Below are positions 7,246-16,292 of a stretch of 64,000 nt of DNA, piece by piece. The position numbers were made by a program, and so were the translations under genes. The first letter of the stretch is position 1; every line of letters starts with the position of its first letter. The notes beneath the pieces were generated by a model. The model ran no database searches and had not been told where the DNA came from. It saw nothing but the letters and a program-made list of their open reading frames with translations. The stretch is from Megasphaera sp. AM44-1BH (GTDB lineage: Bacteria; Bacillota; Negativicutes; Veillonellales; Megasphaeraceae): assembly GCF_003467125.1 (NCBI RefSeq), contig NZ_QSFA01000013.1, positions 28,245 to 92,244 of the forward strand, written 5' to 3'.

Positions 7246-8181
7246 ATGGCGAGCATGGTTTCGCAATTAACTCAACTTATACCCGCACAGCAGGTGCTTC
7301 TGGACGAACCGATGGGCCTGCATACAACTTTTGCAATCGGAGGCCCGGCCGATGTACTGGTCCTTCCCCATACGGTAAAGGAAATGTCCCAGACGATACG
7401 CCTGGCCCGGCAGCTGGAACTGCCAGTTACTGTCATTGGCGGAGGATCGAATGTGCTCGTCCTGGATGGCGGCATCCGTGGCGTTGTCATTCAATTGAAT
7501 GAAATGAACAAATACCTTTCCTGCCACGATACGAAGATTCTGGCAAGTTCAGGGTTCATGCTGAAGGATGTCTGCCAGTTTGCCCAGCAGAACAGCCTGA
7601 CAGGTATGGAATTTGCCTGTGGCATACCGGGAACTCTGGGCGGGGCCGTATTCATGAATGCCGGTGCGTATGGCGGTGAAATGAGCCATATCGTTTCCCG
7701 TGTACGCACGGTAAACCGCAATGGCAGCGTGCACACGTATAAAGCGGCTGATTTTGAATTTGGATACCGGAAAAGCGTTTTTCAGCGTCTTCAGGAGTTT
7801 GTCGTTGAAGTAGAGTTGCAGCTGAAGCTGGGAAATAAGGCGGAAATCCAGGCGGCTATGGATGATCTCATGGAACGGCGGCGCAGCAAACAGCCACTCG
7901 AAATGCACAGCGCAGGCAGTACATTCAAGCGTCCGCCAGGCTATTATGCCGGTACGCTGATTGACCAGACCGGCCTGAAAGGGCTGTCCTGTGGCGATGC
8001 CCAGGTATCGACCAAGCATGCCGGGTTTGTTGTCAATACCGGTCATGCCACGGCCAGGGATGTCCTGGCTGTGATCCATGAAGTACAAAAAAGAGTAGAG
8101 GCTGCCCACGGCGTGCATTTAGAACCGGAAGTACGCATTTTAGGTGAAGAACAGAACCAGATAAAAAAACAGCCGGATTGA
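7246..8181 (+). CDS. murB: UDP-N-acetylenolpyruvoylglucosamine reductase
   Basis: This FAD enzyme of about 311 residues makes UDP-MurNAc, the second committed step of peptidoglycan synthesis. Visible family blocks are TTFAIGGPADVLV, the FAD loop VIGGGSNVLVLDGG, the substrate region ACGIPGTLGGAVFMNAGAYG, FGYRKS (Tyr), the catalytic serine in GSTFKRP and the late glutamate in EPEVRILG. The start is uncertain. ATG 7246 gives a normal N-terminus but has no ribosome site and may rely on coupling; an in-frame TTG at 7228 has AAGGA upstream and would overlap the previous gene by 11 bp. murB lies 20 kb away from the other mur genes. Confidence 0.95.
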   Translation: MASMVSQLTQLIPAQQVLLDEPMGLHTTFAIGGPADVLVLPHTVKEMSQTIRLARQLELPVTVIGGGSNVLVLDGGIRGVVIQLNEMNKYLSCHDTKILASSGFMLKDVCQFAQQNSLTGMEFACGIPGTLGGAVFMNAGAYGGEMSHIVSRVRTVNRNGSVHTYKAADFEFGYRKSVFQRLQEFVVEVELQLKLGNKAEIQAAMDDLMERRRSKQPLEMHSAGSTFKRPPGYYAGTLIDQTGLKGLSCGDAQVSTKHAGFVVNTGHATARDVLAVIHEVQKRVEAAHGVHLEPEVRILGEEQNQIKKQPD

Positions 8182-8203
8182 TATAGTCAATCCGGCTGTT
8201 TTG
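8169..8203 (+). terminator. murB terminator
   Basis: A 13-bp perfect stem (ACAGCCGGATTGA with TCAATCCGGCTGT), a 5-nt loop and TTTT. The 5' arm contains the murB stop codon. Confidence 0.9.
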
Positions 8204-8269
8204 TGATATACTAACACAGTTACAGAAAATTAAACTATTTTATATTGCTACAAATAGGAGAGGACGCAG

Positions 8270-10084
8270 ATGGAACGTAAGGATATACGTAATATTGCAA
8301 TTATTGCTCATGTTGACCATGGTAAAACGACTTTGGTTGATGCTATGCTCAAACAGAGCCATGTTTTCCGTTCAAACGAAAAAGTGGCTGAACGGGTCAT
8401 GGACTCTGGTGATATCGAACGTGAACGCGGTATCACGATTTTATCCAAAAATACTTCTGTCATGCACGATGGCGTAAAAATCAACATAGTCGATACTCCG
8501 GGGCATGCTGATTTCGGTGGCGAAGTAGAACGTGTCCTCAACATGGTTGATGGCGTTTTGCTTCTGGTAGATGCTTTTGAAGGCCCGATGCCGCAGACGA
8601 AATATGTACTGCGCAAGGCTTTGGAACAGAAACTGAAGCCGATTGTCGTCATCAATAAAATTGATAAACCCGATGCCCGCGTTTCCGAAGTAGAAGATGA
8701 AGTACTGGAATTGTTCATGGAACTGGAAGCTGACGATGACCAGCTGGATTTCCCTGTCATCTATGCAAATGGCCGCGATGGGATTGCTAAAAATTCTATG
8801 GACGATGACAGCGATAACCTGGAACCGCTCTTTAAATGCATTATTGAAAATTGCCCGTGCCCGAAAGGCGATGCCGATGGCCCTCTCCAGTTCATGGTTA
8901 CGACCCTGGACTATGATGACTATGTAGGTAAAATCGCCGTCGGCCGTATTGTCCGTGGCCGTATGCGCCCGAACCAGCAGGTCGTCATTACCGATGGTGA
9001 AAGCCAGCGTAAGGCAAAAATTGGCCGCGTATATACTTATGAAGGACTGAAACGGGTCGAAACAGACGAAGCGTCTATGGGAGATATTGCCTGCATCATC
9101 GGCATCCCCGATCTTAAAATCGGGGAAACCGTTGCTGACCCGGAAAATCCGGAAGCACTGCCGAAAATCAATATCGACGAACCGACCCTGTCTATGATAT
9201 TCTATGTCAACGACAGCCCGTTTGCCGGACAGGATGGCGAATTTGTAACGAGCCGTCATTTGCGGGACCGTCTGTTCCGGGAAGTACAGACCAATGTATC
9301 TCTCCGTGTGGAAGAAACAGACAGTGCCGACGCATTCAAAGTTTCCGGCCGTGGCGAACTGCATATTGCCGTACTCATCGAAGAAATGCGTCGTGAAGGC
9401 TATGAACTCCAGGTAGGCAAACCGAGCGTCATTACGAAAGAAATCAATGGCAAGAAATGTGAACCGCTGGAAGCCCTGACGATTGATGTACCGCAGGAAT
9501 TCATGGGCACAGTCATGGAAAAACTGGGCACACGCAAAGCGGAAATGGTCAATATGGTGGACCTGAAAGGGTATACCCGGCTCGAATTCATTATCCCTGC
9601 CCGCGGGCTTATCGGCTTCCGCAGCGAATTCCTGACAGCTACTAAGGGCAATGGTATCATGTATCATGTCTTCCACGGCTATGCTCCCTGGAAAGGCGAT
9701 ATTCCCGGCCGTACACGGGGCAGTCTGGTGGCCTTTGAATCGGGAACGACAACAGGATATGGTATTTTCAACCTCCAGGACCGGGGTGTCATGTTCATCA
9801 ATCCCGGTGAAGAAATTTATCTGGGGCAGGTCATCGGGGAAAGCAACCGCGATGTAGACATCGATGTCAATCCCTGCAAGAAGAAACACCTGACCAATAC
9901 CCGTTCGTCTGCTTCCGATGAAGCATTGCGCCTCATTCCGCCTCGTCAGATGGGATTAGAAAAGTCCCTGGAATGGATCAATGAAGATGAACTGGTAGAA
10001 GTGACACCGCATAATATCCGCATCCGCAAGGCTATTCTTGATAAACACGATAGAAAGAAAGCTATGCGTAAATCACAACAGTAA
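8270..10084 (+). CDS. typA: Ribosome-associated GTPase TypA/BipA
   Basis: This 604-residue translational GTPase is full length for BipA. The G motifs are AHVDHGKTT (G1, about 15-23), DTPGHADFGGE (G3) and NKIDK (G4). They are followed by an elongation-factor domain 2, the EF-G-like domains III and V and the BipA-specific C-terminal domain with RKAILDKHDRKKAMR at the end. BipA binds the 70S ribosome and aids 50S assembly at low temperature or under stress. The ribosome site is AGGAGAGG. It is monocistronic, bounded by the murB terminator and its own. Confidence 0.97.
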   Translation: MERKDIRNIAIIAHVDHGKTTLVDAMLKQSHVFRSNEKVAERVMDSGDIERERGITILSKNTSVMHDGVKINIVDTPGHADFGGEVERVLNMVDGVLLLVDAFEGPMPQTKYVLRKALEQKLKPIVVINKIDKPDARVSEVEDEVLELFMELEADDDQLDFPVIYANGRDGIAKNSMDDDSDNLEPLFKCIIENCPCPKGDADGPLQFMVTTLDYDDYVGKIAVGRIVRGRMRPNQQVVITDGESQRKAKIGRVYTYEGLKRVETDEASMGDIACIIGIPDLKIGETVADPENPEALPKINIDEPTLSMIFYVNDSPFAGQDGEFVTSRHLRDRLFREVQTNVSLRVEETDSADAFKVSGRGELHIAVLIEEMRREGYELQVGKPSVITKEINGKKCEPLEALTIDVPQEFMGTVMEKLGTRKAEMVNMVDLKGYTRLEFIIPARGLIGFRSEFLTATKGNGIMYHVFHGYAPWKGDIPGRTRGSLVAFESGTTTGYGIFNLQDRGVMFINPGEEIYLGQVIGESNRDVDIDVNPCKKKHLTNTRSSASDEALRLIPPRQMGLEKSLEWINEDELVEVTPHNIRIRKAILDKHDRKKAMRKSQQ

Positions 10085-10101
10085 TTACAAAAAAGCATGG
10101 A

Positions 10102-10148
10102 TGGCACAGTCCTTTTCGAATTTGGAAAGAGCCTGTGCCATTTTCTTT
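10102..10148 (+). terminator. typA terminator
   Basis: An 8-bp outer stem (TGGCACAG with CTGTGCCA) closes a longer partly paired loop and is followed by TTTTCTTT. The remaining 180 bp up to the next gene hold only small dyads. Confidence 0.75.
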
Positions 10149-10244
10149 ATAAAAGCACTGGAAATCCATTCAAATTTGTGGTACATTATGGGTAATGCAT
10201 ATGCAAATACGAATCAGCACGTATATGCGTATACACAGTTAGCA

Positions 10245-10267
10245 GTACGGATTGTGAAAATCTGTAC
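10245..10267 (+). promoter_or_regulatory. Inverted repeat in the porA leader region
   Basis: Arms GTACGGATT and AATCTGTAC (8 of 9 positions complementary) with loop GTGAA lie 65-87 bp before the pyruvate:ferredoxin oxidoreductase start. It could be an operator or a 5'-UTR hairpin. I found no convincing -35/-10 pair to place the transcription start. Confidence 0.35.
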
Positions 10268-10331
10268 GTAGAACCTTGCTTGTGATGTTATTTTACTATC
10301 TCAATAACCAAAGAAAGGGACGAAAGTGATT

Positions 10332-13300
10332 ATGAAAAAAAACTATGTAGTAATGGATGGTAACACGGCTGCTGCATATGCTTCCTATGCATTCACAGAA
10401 GTTGCTGCTATCTTCCCGATCACACCTTCTTCTGTTATGGCAGAAAAGGTTGACGAATGGGCTGCAAAAGGAAAGAAGAATATCTTCGGCAATACCGTCG
10501 ATGTAATCCAGATGCAGTCTGAAGCTGGTGCTGCTGGCACATGCCATGGCTCCCTGCAGGCTGGTGCGCTGACCACCACCTATACGGCTGCCCAGGGCCT
10601 GCTCCTCATGATTCCCCCCATGTTCAAAATTGGCGGTGAATTCCTGCCGGGCGTATTCCACATTGCAGCCCGTACTATCAGCGCTCATGCACTTTCCATT
10701 TTCGGCGATCATTCTGACGTTATGGCATGTCGTACGACTGGCTTCGGCATGATTATGTCTTCCTCCCCGCAGGAAGCTATGGATCTCGGCTGCGTAGCCC
10801 ATCTGTCTGCTATTGGCGGCCGCTATGCTTTCATGCATGTATTCGACGGGTTCCGTACATCCCACGAAATGCAGCGTATCGAAGCCCTTGATTATGATGA
10901 TCTTGCAAAACTCGTTGATTATAAACAGCTGGCAGCTTTCCGTAAGAACAGCCTGAACCCGGAACATCCGTACACCCGTGGCACGACTGTCAATCCGGAT
11001 ATCTTCTTCCAGACAAAAGAAGGCGCCAACGAAAAAGTTGCAACCATTCCTGATGTCGTTCAGCACTACATGGACGAAATCAACAAACTGACCGGCCGTG
11101 ACTACAAACTCTTCAACTACTATGGTGCTGAAGATGCAGAAGAATTGATCGTCATCATGTGTTCTGCTGCTGAAACCGTCCGTGATACTGTCGATTACCT
11201 CAATGCCCATGGCAAAAAAGTCGGCATGATCCAGGTTCATCTCTATCGTCCGTTCTCTGTTAAACATTTTGTCGATGCTATCCCTGCAACGGTTAAGAAA
11301 ATCGCTGTTATGGACCGCACGAAAGAATCTGGTTCCGTTGGTGAACCGCTGTACCTCGATGTTCAGACGGCACTTATCCAGTCCGGCCGTACGGATATCA
11401 CCGTCGTAGGTGGCCGCTATGGTCTGTCCTCCAAAGATACAACTCCTGGCCAGATTGCTGCTGTATACAAAAACCTCGATCAGGATACACCGAAGAACAA
11501 CTTCACTATCGGCATCGTCGATGATGTTACATTTACATCCCTGCCGACAGAAAAATTCCACATCGATTATCCCGGCCAGATTTCTGCAAAAATCTGGGGT
11601 CGTGGCGGCGATGGTACAGTCGGTGCCAATAAGAACGCCATCACCATTATCGGTCTCGATGCTGATAAATACGCACAGGCATACTTTGCTTATGACTCCA
11701 TGAAGACCGGTGGCCTTACCCAGTCCCATCTCCGTTTTGGTGACAAACCGATTCATGCGACCTATCTCGTAGGCTCTGCTGATTTTGTTGGCTGTCATGC
11801 TCCTACATATGTCAAGAAATATGACACGACAACGGACCTGAAAGATGGCGGTGTATACCTCCTCAACTGCCCGTGGAGTGTCGAAGAACTGGATAAAGAA
11901 CTTCCGGCTCAGATGAAGAAAGACCTCTATAACAAACATGCCCAGTTCTACATCATCGATGCTACGAAACTGGCTGGCGAAATCGGCCTCGGTGACCGTG
12001 TAAACTCCATCCTCCAGGCTGCTTTCTTCAAACTTACAAACGTTATTCCTATCGACGAAGCTGTCGCTGCCATGAAGAGAGGAAACTATAATTCCTACTT
12101 CAAGAAGGGCGGTCAGGAAATCGTAGATAAGAACAACAAAGCTGTCGATATGGGCATTTCCGGCCTCACGAAAGTAGAAATCCCTGCTTCCTGGGCTGAT
12201 GCAGTAGATGCTCCGGAACCGCAGAAAGATATGCCTGACTTTGTCCGTGACCTCGTCATCCCCGTTGATCGTCAGCATGGCGATGAACTCCCTGTTTCTA
12301 TCTTCAAGAAATATGGTGTATTCGATGGCACATGGCAGAACGGTACGACGGCTTATCTGAAACGTGGCGTAGCCATCAACGTTCCTCATTGGAATGCTGA
12401 AGTTTGTGCACAGTGCAACAGCTGCTCCATGGCCTGCCCGCACGCAGCTATCCGCCCGGTTCTGGTAACAGACGCTGAAAAAGCTGATGCTCCGGCTAAC
12501 TTCGTAACAGTTCCCGCTAAGGGCAAAGGTCTGGAAAACTACAACTACCGTATGCAGCTTTCCCCGTATGACTGCCTCGGCTGCGGCGTTTGCACGACTG
12601 TTTGCCCGATGAAAGAAAAAGGCGCTCTTACGATGGTTCCGATGCAGGACGAAATCGATCAGCAGGATAACTTCAATGAATATGCAATGAAAGAAAAATA
12701 TCTCAAGAAAGAAGTTATCAGTGACGCAAACGTCAAATCTGCCCAGTTTGCCAAACCGTACTTCGAATTCTCCCCGGCCTGCGCTGGCTGTGCTGAAACG
12801 ACGTACATCAAGATGGTTACACAGCTCTTCGGTTCCCGCATGTACATTGCCAATGCTTCCGGCTGCTCCTCCGCTTATGGTGGTTCCCTGCCGATGACTC
12901 CGTACTGCAAAGACGAACGCGGCTTCGGTCCCTGCTGGGAACAGTCCCTGTTCGAAGACAATGCTGAATTTGCTTATGGCTACTTCCATGCTCAGGACGC
13001 TATTCAGAAAGAAATCATTATCCGCCTGAACAGCCTGAAAGAACAGGGTGTATGCGTACCGGAAATCGATGCATATCTCGCTAACTACAAAGATGGCAAG
13101 AAATCCCGTGAAGTATCCGATGCTCTCCTCGCTGCTCTGGAAAAAGCAGAACAGACGGAAGAAGTCAAGTTCGTCCTTCAGAACCGTGAATTCGTTTCCA
13201 AGAAGTCCGTATGGGCTATCGGTGGTGACGGCTGGGCTTACGATATCGGCTTCGGCGGCGTAGACCAGGTTATTGCCCAGAACCGCGACGTCAATATCCT

Positions 13301-13856
13301 CGTCGTAGATACAGAAGTTTACTCCAATACAGGCGGCCAGTCTTCCAAATCTACCCAGACTTCTGCTGTAGCGAAATTCGCTGCCGGCGGTAAAGTCATT
13401 AAGAAGAAAGACCTCGGTGCCATTGCCATGACATACGGCTATGTCTATGTTGCCCAGGTTGCTATGGGTTACAGCCAGGCTCAGACACTCCGTGCTATCC
13501 GCGAAGCAGAATCGTATGATGGCCCGTCCATCGTCATCTGCTACTGCCCGTGCCTCGAACATGGCATCCGTGCTGGTATGGGTACGACACAGCTGGAAAT
13601 GAAGAAAGCTGTCGAATGCGGTTACTGGCATCTCTATCGTTTCGATCCGCGTCTGGCTGCACAGGGCAAGAACCCGTTCCAGCTTGATTCTCCGGAACCG
13701 GATACAGATAAGATCATGGATTACCTCAACGGTGAAAACCGTTACAGAAGACTTAAGATCAACTTCCCTGAACGTGCCGATGCACTGTATAAGAAGGAAG
13801 TACAGGATCTTAAAGATCGTTACAAATACTATGCCAAGATGGCAGGCAGAGAATAA
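10332..13856 (+). CDS. nifJ: Pyruvate:ferredoxin (flavodoxin) oxidoreductase
   Basis: This single-chain homodimeric enzyme of about 1174 residues oxidises pyruvate to acetyl-CoA and CO2 and reduces ferredoxin, the central catabolic step of an anaerobe. Domains in order: the pyrimidine-binding and gamma domains; two ferredoxin-type 4Fe-4S clusters (CAQCNSCSMACP near 695 and CLGCGVCTTVCP near 752); the proximal cluster region with ACAGCAETTY; and the TPP/Mg site GDGWAYDIG with NTGGQSSKST near 1000. The ATG at 10332 follows AAAGGGA; a GTG 6 bp upstream is an alternative. The marked preference for C-ending codons suggests very high expression. Monocistronic. Confidence 0.98.
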   Translation: MKKNYVVMDGNTAAAYASYAFTEVAAIFPITPSSVMAEKVDEWAAKGKKNIFGNTVDVIQMQSEAGAAGTCHGSLQAGALTTTYTAAQGLLLMIPPMFKIGGEFLPGVFHIAARTISAHALSIFGDHSDVMACRTTGFGMIMSSSPQEAMDLGCVAHLSAIGGRYAFMHVFDGFRTSHEMQRIEALDYDDLAKLVDYKQLAAFRKNSLNPEHPYTRGTTVNPDIFFQTKEGANEKVATIPDVVQHYMDEINKLTGRDYKLFNYYGAEDAEELIVIMCSAAETVRDTVDYLNAHGKKVGMIQVHLYRPFSVKHFVDAIPATVKKIAVMDRTKESGSVGEPLYLDVQTALIQSGRTDITVVGGRYGLSSKDTTPGQIAAVYKNLDQDTPKNNFTIGIVDDVTFTSLPTEKFHIDYPGQISAKIWGRGGDGTVGANKNAITIIGLDADKYAQAYFAYDSMKTGGLTQSHLRFGDKPIHATYLVGSADFVGCHAPTYVKKYDTTTDLKDGGVYLLNCPWSVEELDKELPAQMKKDLYNKHAQFYIIDATKLAGEIGLGDRVNSILQAAFFKLTNVIPIDEAVAAMKRGNYNSYFKKGGQEIVDKNNKAVDMGISGLTKVEIPASWADAVDAPEPQKDMPDFVRDLVIPVDRQHGDELPVSIFKKYGVFDGTWQNGTTAYLKRGVAINVPHWNAEVCAQCNSCSMACPHAAIRPVLVTDAEKADAPANFVTVPAKGKGLENYNYRMQLSPYDCLGCGVCTTVCPMKEKGALTMVPMQDEIDQQDNFNEYAMKEKYLKKEVISDANVKSAQFAKPYFEFSPACAGCAETTYIKMVTQLFGSRMYIANASGCSSAYGGSLPMTPYCKDERGFGPCWEQSLFEDNAEFAYGYFHAQDAIQKEIIIRLNSLKEQGVCVPEIDAYLANYKDGKKSREVSDALLAALEKAEQTEEVKFVLQNREFVSKKSVWAIGGDGWAYDIGFGGVDQVIAQNRDVNILVVDTEVYSNTGGQSSKSTQTSAVAKFAAGGKVIKKKDLGAIAMTYGYVYVAQVAMGYSQAQTLRAIREAESYDGPSIVICYCPCLEHGIRAGMGTTQLEMKKAVECGYWHLYRFDPRLAAQGKNPFQLDSPEPDTDKIMDYLNGENRYRRLKINFPERADALYKKEVQDLKDRYKYYAKMAGRE

Positions 13857-13871
13857 TATCCCTGCTTTTAG

Positions 13872-13909
13872 AAAAAAGGATTCAGGCTGCGGCCTGAATC
13901 CTTTTTTTC
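13872..13909 (+). terminator. nifJ terminator
   Basis: A perfect stem of 15 or more bp (AAAAAGGATTCAGGC with its complement) around a 4-nt loop, ending in seven T. Confidence 0.95.
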
Positions 13910-13937
13910 TGGATTACCCGATGTTGTATGATATAAT
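13909..13937 (+). promoter_or_regulatory. Promoter of the small protein/nuclease operon
   Basis: Extended -10 TGA-TATAAT (13932-13937) with a weak -35 CTGGAT 17 bp upstream, directly after the nifJ terminator. Confidence 0.5.
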
Positions 13938-13960
13938 GATTATTATCAGGAGGTGAGTTC

Positions 13961-14368
13961 ATGATTATCATGACAGTAGTAGACGATCATGGCGGACTTT
14001 GTTTCAATCAGCGCCGTCAGAGCCAGGACCGGAAACTGCGGCAGAGGATGCTGGAGATTGCCGGCGCCCGAGGTATCTGGATGGATTCGTATTCGGCATC
14101 AATGTTTACGGAAGAAACAGACCGGATCCATACGGCCGATGATTTTCTCGAACAGGCAGGCTGCGGTGATTTCTGCTTTGTCGAAGATAAGGCGGTGCTT
14201 CCCTATGCAGACCGTATCGAACAGATTATCTTATTCCGCTGGAACAGGGCATATCCGGCTGATATGTATTTTGACATTACTCTGGATAGCCCCTGGAAAT
14301 TGCAGGAAAGTCATGATTTTTCCGGATTTTCCCATGATACTATTACAGAAGAGGTATATGTAAAATGA
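13961..14368 (+). CDS. Conserved small protein of unknown function
   Basis: This acidic protein of about 135 residues has no signal peptide or membrane segment. Conserved-looking blocks are VVDDHGGLCFNQRRQSQD at the N-terminus, GDFCFVED, IILFRWNRAYPADMYFD and the end SHDTITEEVYVK. I have seen similar short proteins in clostridia, sometimes labelled ribonuclease Z, but none of the RNase Z metal motifs is present, so I reject that label. The ribosome site AGGAGGTG is strong. Its stop overlaps the start of the nuclease gene (ATGA), so the two are translationally coupled. A partner, chaperone or immunity function is possible; none is shown. Confidence 0.75.
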   Translation: MIIMTVVDDHGGLCFNQRRQSQDRKLRQRMLEIAGARGIWMDSYSASMFTEETDRIHTADDFLEQAGCGDFCFVEDKAVLPYADRIEQIILFRWNRAYPADMYFDITLDSPWKLQESHDFSGFSHDTITEEVYVK

Positions 14369-15099
14369 AACATCTGACCAAGCTACTGCTGGCCCTGCTG
14401 ACAGCATTCTGTCTCCTTCTCACGGCCTGCGGATCAGCACAAACGGCATCATCAGGCCAGAAAACGGTACAAAACCAGGCTACACAAACAAAGGGGAATA
14501 AGGGAGAATCGTTCGACCTTTCCAATATTCCTGCATTTTCAGGAAAGCCTTATGTCGTCATTCATGATAATGTACCGGATTTTCCTGACAAGGACAAGAC
14601 GAAGAAATCCTTTGAAAGGTACAGTGATCTGGATTCACTGGGCCGCTGCGGCCCGGCCTATGCCAATATAGGAAAAGATCTCATGCCTACCAAAAAAAGA
14701 GGAGCCATAGGCAGTGTCAAGCCGAGTGGATGGCATCTGGCCAAGTATGACAATGTTGATGGAAAATATCTGTACAACCGGTGTCACCTCATCGGATATC
14801 AGCTGACGGCTGAAAATGCCAATCCTAAAAATTTGATTACCGGTACGCGGTATCTCAACGTCGAGGGCATGCTTCCCTTTGAAAATATGGTAGCCGATTA
14901 TGTTAAGGAAACAAATCATCATGTACTGTACCGTGTAACCCCGATTTTTTCAGGCAATGATCTCGTTGCCCGCGGCGTACAGATGGAGGCCTGGTCTGTA
15001 GAAGATAAAGGCGCTGGTATTCAGTTTAATGTCTTTGTCTATAATAACCAGCCGGGAATTACGATTGATTATAAAACAGGAGATAGTAAGAAACAATGA
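14365..15099 (+). CDS. Lipoprotein DNA/RNA non-specific endonuclease
   Basis: The 244-residue precursor starts with a lipoprotein signal: MKHLTK, a Leu/Ala-rich core and lipobox LLTAC with C22 as the lipid site. After a Gln/Thr-rich linker, the nuclease domain (about 75-235) shows NRCHLIGYQLT, ENANPKNLITGT and NVEGMLPFENMVADYV. That is the beta-beta-alpha metal EndA/NUC-type fold in the subgroup with RCHL in place of the usual DRGH. It should sit outside the cytoplasmic membrane and degrade nucleic acids for nutrition or DNA processing. It overlaps the upstream small gene by 4 bp. Confidence 0.9.
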   Translation: MKHLTKLLLALLTAFCLLLTACGSAQTASSGQKTVQNQATQTKGNKGESFDLSNIPAFSGKPYVVIHDNVPDFPDKDKTKKSFERYSDLDSLGRCGPAYANIGKDLMPTKKRGAIGSVKPSGWHLAKYDNVDGKYLYNRCHLIGYQLTAENANPKNLITGTRYLNVEGMLPFENMVADYVKETNHHVLYRVTPIFSGNDLVARGVQMEAWSVEDKGAGIQFNVFVYNNQPGITIDYKTGDSKKQ

Positions 15100-15107
15100 A
15101 ACACGGG

Positions 15108-15145
15108 GCTGTCACACCAGGATATTCCTGATGTGGCAGCTTTTT
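15108..15145 (+). terminator. Terminator after the nuclease gene
   Basis: A 15-bp stem with one mismatch (GCTGTCACA...TGTGGCAGC) is followed by TTTTT. Confidence 0.9.
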
Positions 15146-15223
15146 ACTGTAAAATCAGATTTGTACGTTTTGGTGCATGTGGCCAGACAGAGTATACGTG
15201 CGGCAACATGTATGGTTGATATA

Positions 15224-15235
15224 TTAGTATACTAA
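15224..15235. promoter_or_regulatory. 12-bp palindrome upstream of the AEC transporter promoter
   Basis: TTAGTATACTAA is a perfect dyad 16 bp upstream of the -35 element, a position typical of an activator or repressor site. No regulator can be named. Confidence 0.35.
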
Positions 15236-15250
15236 GATACTGATTCTTTC

Positions 15251-15278
15251 TGGACAAACGGGCTGAATATATTATAAT
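15251..15278 (+). promoter_or_regulatory. Promoter of the AEC transporter gene
   Basis: TGGACA (15251-15256), a 16-bp spacer and TATAAT (15273-15278), 45 bp before the start codon. Confidence 0.65.
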
Positions 15279-15322
15279 AGCAGATGTGATTTCAGAAATT
15301 TTCATGGGAGGAAGCAAATCGT

Positions 15323-16279
15323 ATGGCCTTTGCAGCGTCTTTAGAAAGTATCATTCCTATACTGCTTATTATTCTGACCGGGTATGTTCTGGAAAAGAAG
15401 CGGTATCTGTCCGATTCCTTTGGCGATGACATTTCAAAGATTATCATGAATATTGCATTGCCTGCCGCTGTCTTTGTATCGATGATGAAATATATGTCCC
15501 TTGATATGGTGCGCCAATTGTCAGAAGGGTTTACACTGGTTGCTGTCGGTGTGATTGCCTGGTATGTCATGGGCTGGGTCTGGGCCCGCCTGACTCATGT
15601 CCCGGCTGGCCGGCATGGCAGTTTTGTTGCAGCTGTAGCAAATACGAATACGCTGTTTATCGGCTGGCCTCTCAACATGGCCCTCTTTGGTGAAGAAGCG
15701 ATGCCGTACTTTCTGGCTTATTTCCTCTTTTGCAATACGTCATGCTGGACCATCGGTGCATTCCTCGTGGCCGATGACCCGTCCAATCCGGTTGCGACGG
15801 GAAAACGGCATTTCAATCTGAAAAAGCTCTGTCCGCCGCCTCTTACAAGTTGCCTTCTGGCATTTGTTTTTCTGCTTATGGATTTATCCGTTCCTGTACC
15901 TGTCATGACGGCGGCCGGGTATATTGGCAGTCTGGTTACGCCCTTGTCCTTGCTTTATATCGGACTTGCCCTGGCTAAAGCCGGGGTGGGCAACATTTCT
16001 TTTGACAGGGATACGATTGCCGGGTTTACTGGCCGCCTGATTCTGGCTCCAGCTGTTATGGCCGTTGTGCTCATAGCCGGCCAGACTGTTTTAGGCCCCA
16101 TGCCGGCATTGGAATTTGATACCTATATCGTCCAGTCGTCGTTGCCTATTATGGCAGTCCTGCCAATTCTTGCCAACGAAGCCCATGGTGATGTGCGGTA
16201 TGCTACGGGAATTGTAACGGCCAGCACGGTGTTGTTTGCAGCCGTCATACCGGTCATCGTGTATGCACTGGGCGTGTAA
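15323..16279 (+). CDS. AEC-family transporter (auxin efflux carrier superfamily)
   Basis: This 318-residue integral membrane protein has about ten hydrophobic segments in the two five-helix halves of the AEC family, joined by a hydrophilic loop near residues 150-170. NTNTLFIGWPLNMALFGEEAMPY is the conserved cross-over region and PIMAVLPILANE the C-terminal one. Bacterial members move malate, malonate, other organic acids or amino acids; the substrate here is unknown. The ribosome site is GGGAGGAAG. It is monocistronic, facing the convergent brnQ. Confidence 0.85.
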   Translation: MAFAASLESIIPILLIILTGYVLEKKRYLSDSFGDDISKIIMNIALPAAVFVSMMKYMSLDMVRQLSEGFTLVAVGVIAWYVMGWVWARLTHVPAGRHGSFVAAVANTNTLFIGWPLNMALFGEEAMPYFLAYFLFCNTSCWTIGAFLVADDPSNPVATGKRHFNLKKLCPPPLTSCLLAFVFLLMDLSVPVPVMTAAGYIGSLVTPLSLLYIGLALAKAGVGNISFDRDTIAGFTGRLILAPAVMAVVLIAGQTVLGPMPALEFDTYIVQSSLPIMAVLPILANEAHGDVRYATGIVTASTVLFAAVIPVIVYALGV

Positions 16280-16292
16280 CGTATGAGATACG

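Noticed and set aside
8441..9889. 482-codon open frame antisense to typA
   Set aside because: Shadow frame; typA is certain on the plus strand and the antisense translation has no recognisable domain.
10296..13631. Very long open frame (1111 codons) antisense to the pyruvate:ferredoxin oxidoreductase gene
   Set aside because: It is the shadow of the strong C-ending codon bias of the sense gene. The composition (runs of Cys, Phe, Ile, Asp) matches no protein family, and no ribosome site was seen.
13961..14368. Ribonuclease Z annotation for the small protein
   Set aside because: No HxHxDH or other metallo-beta-lactamase motif is present, and the protein is far too short.
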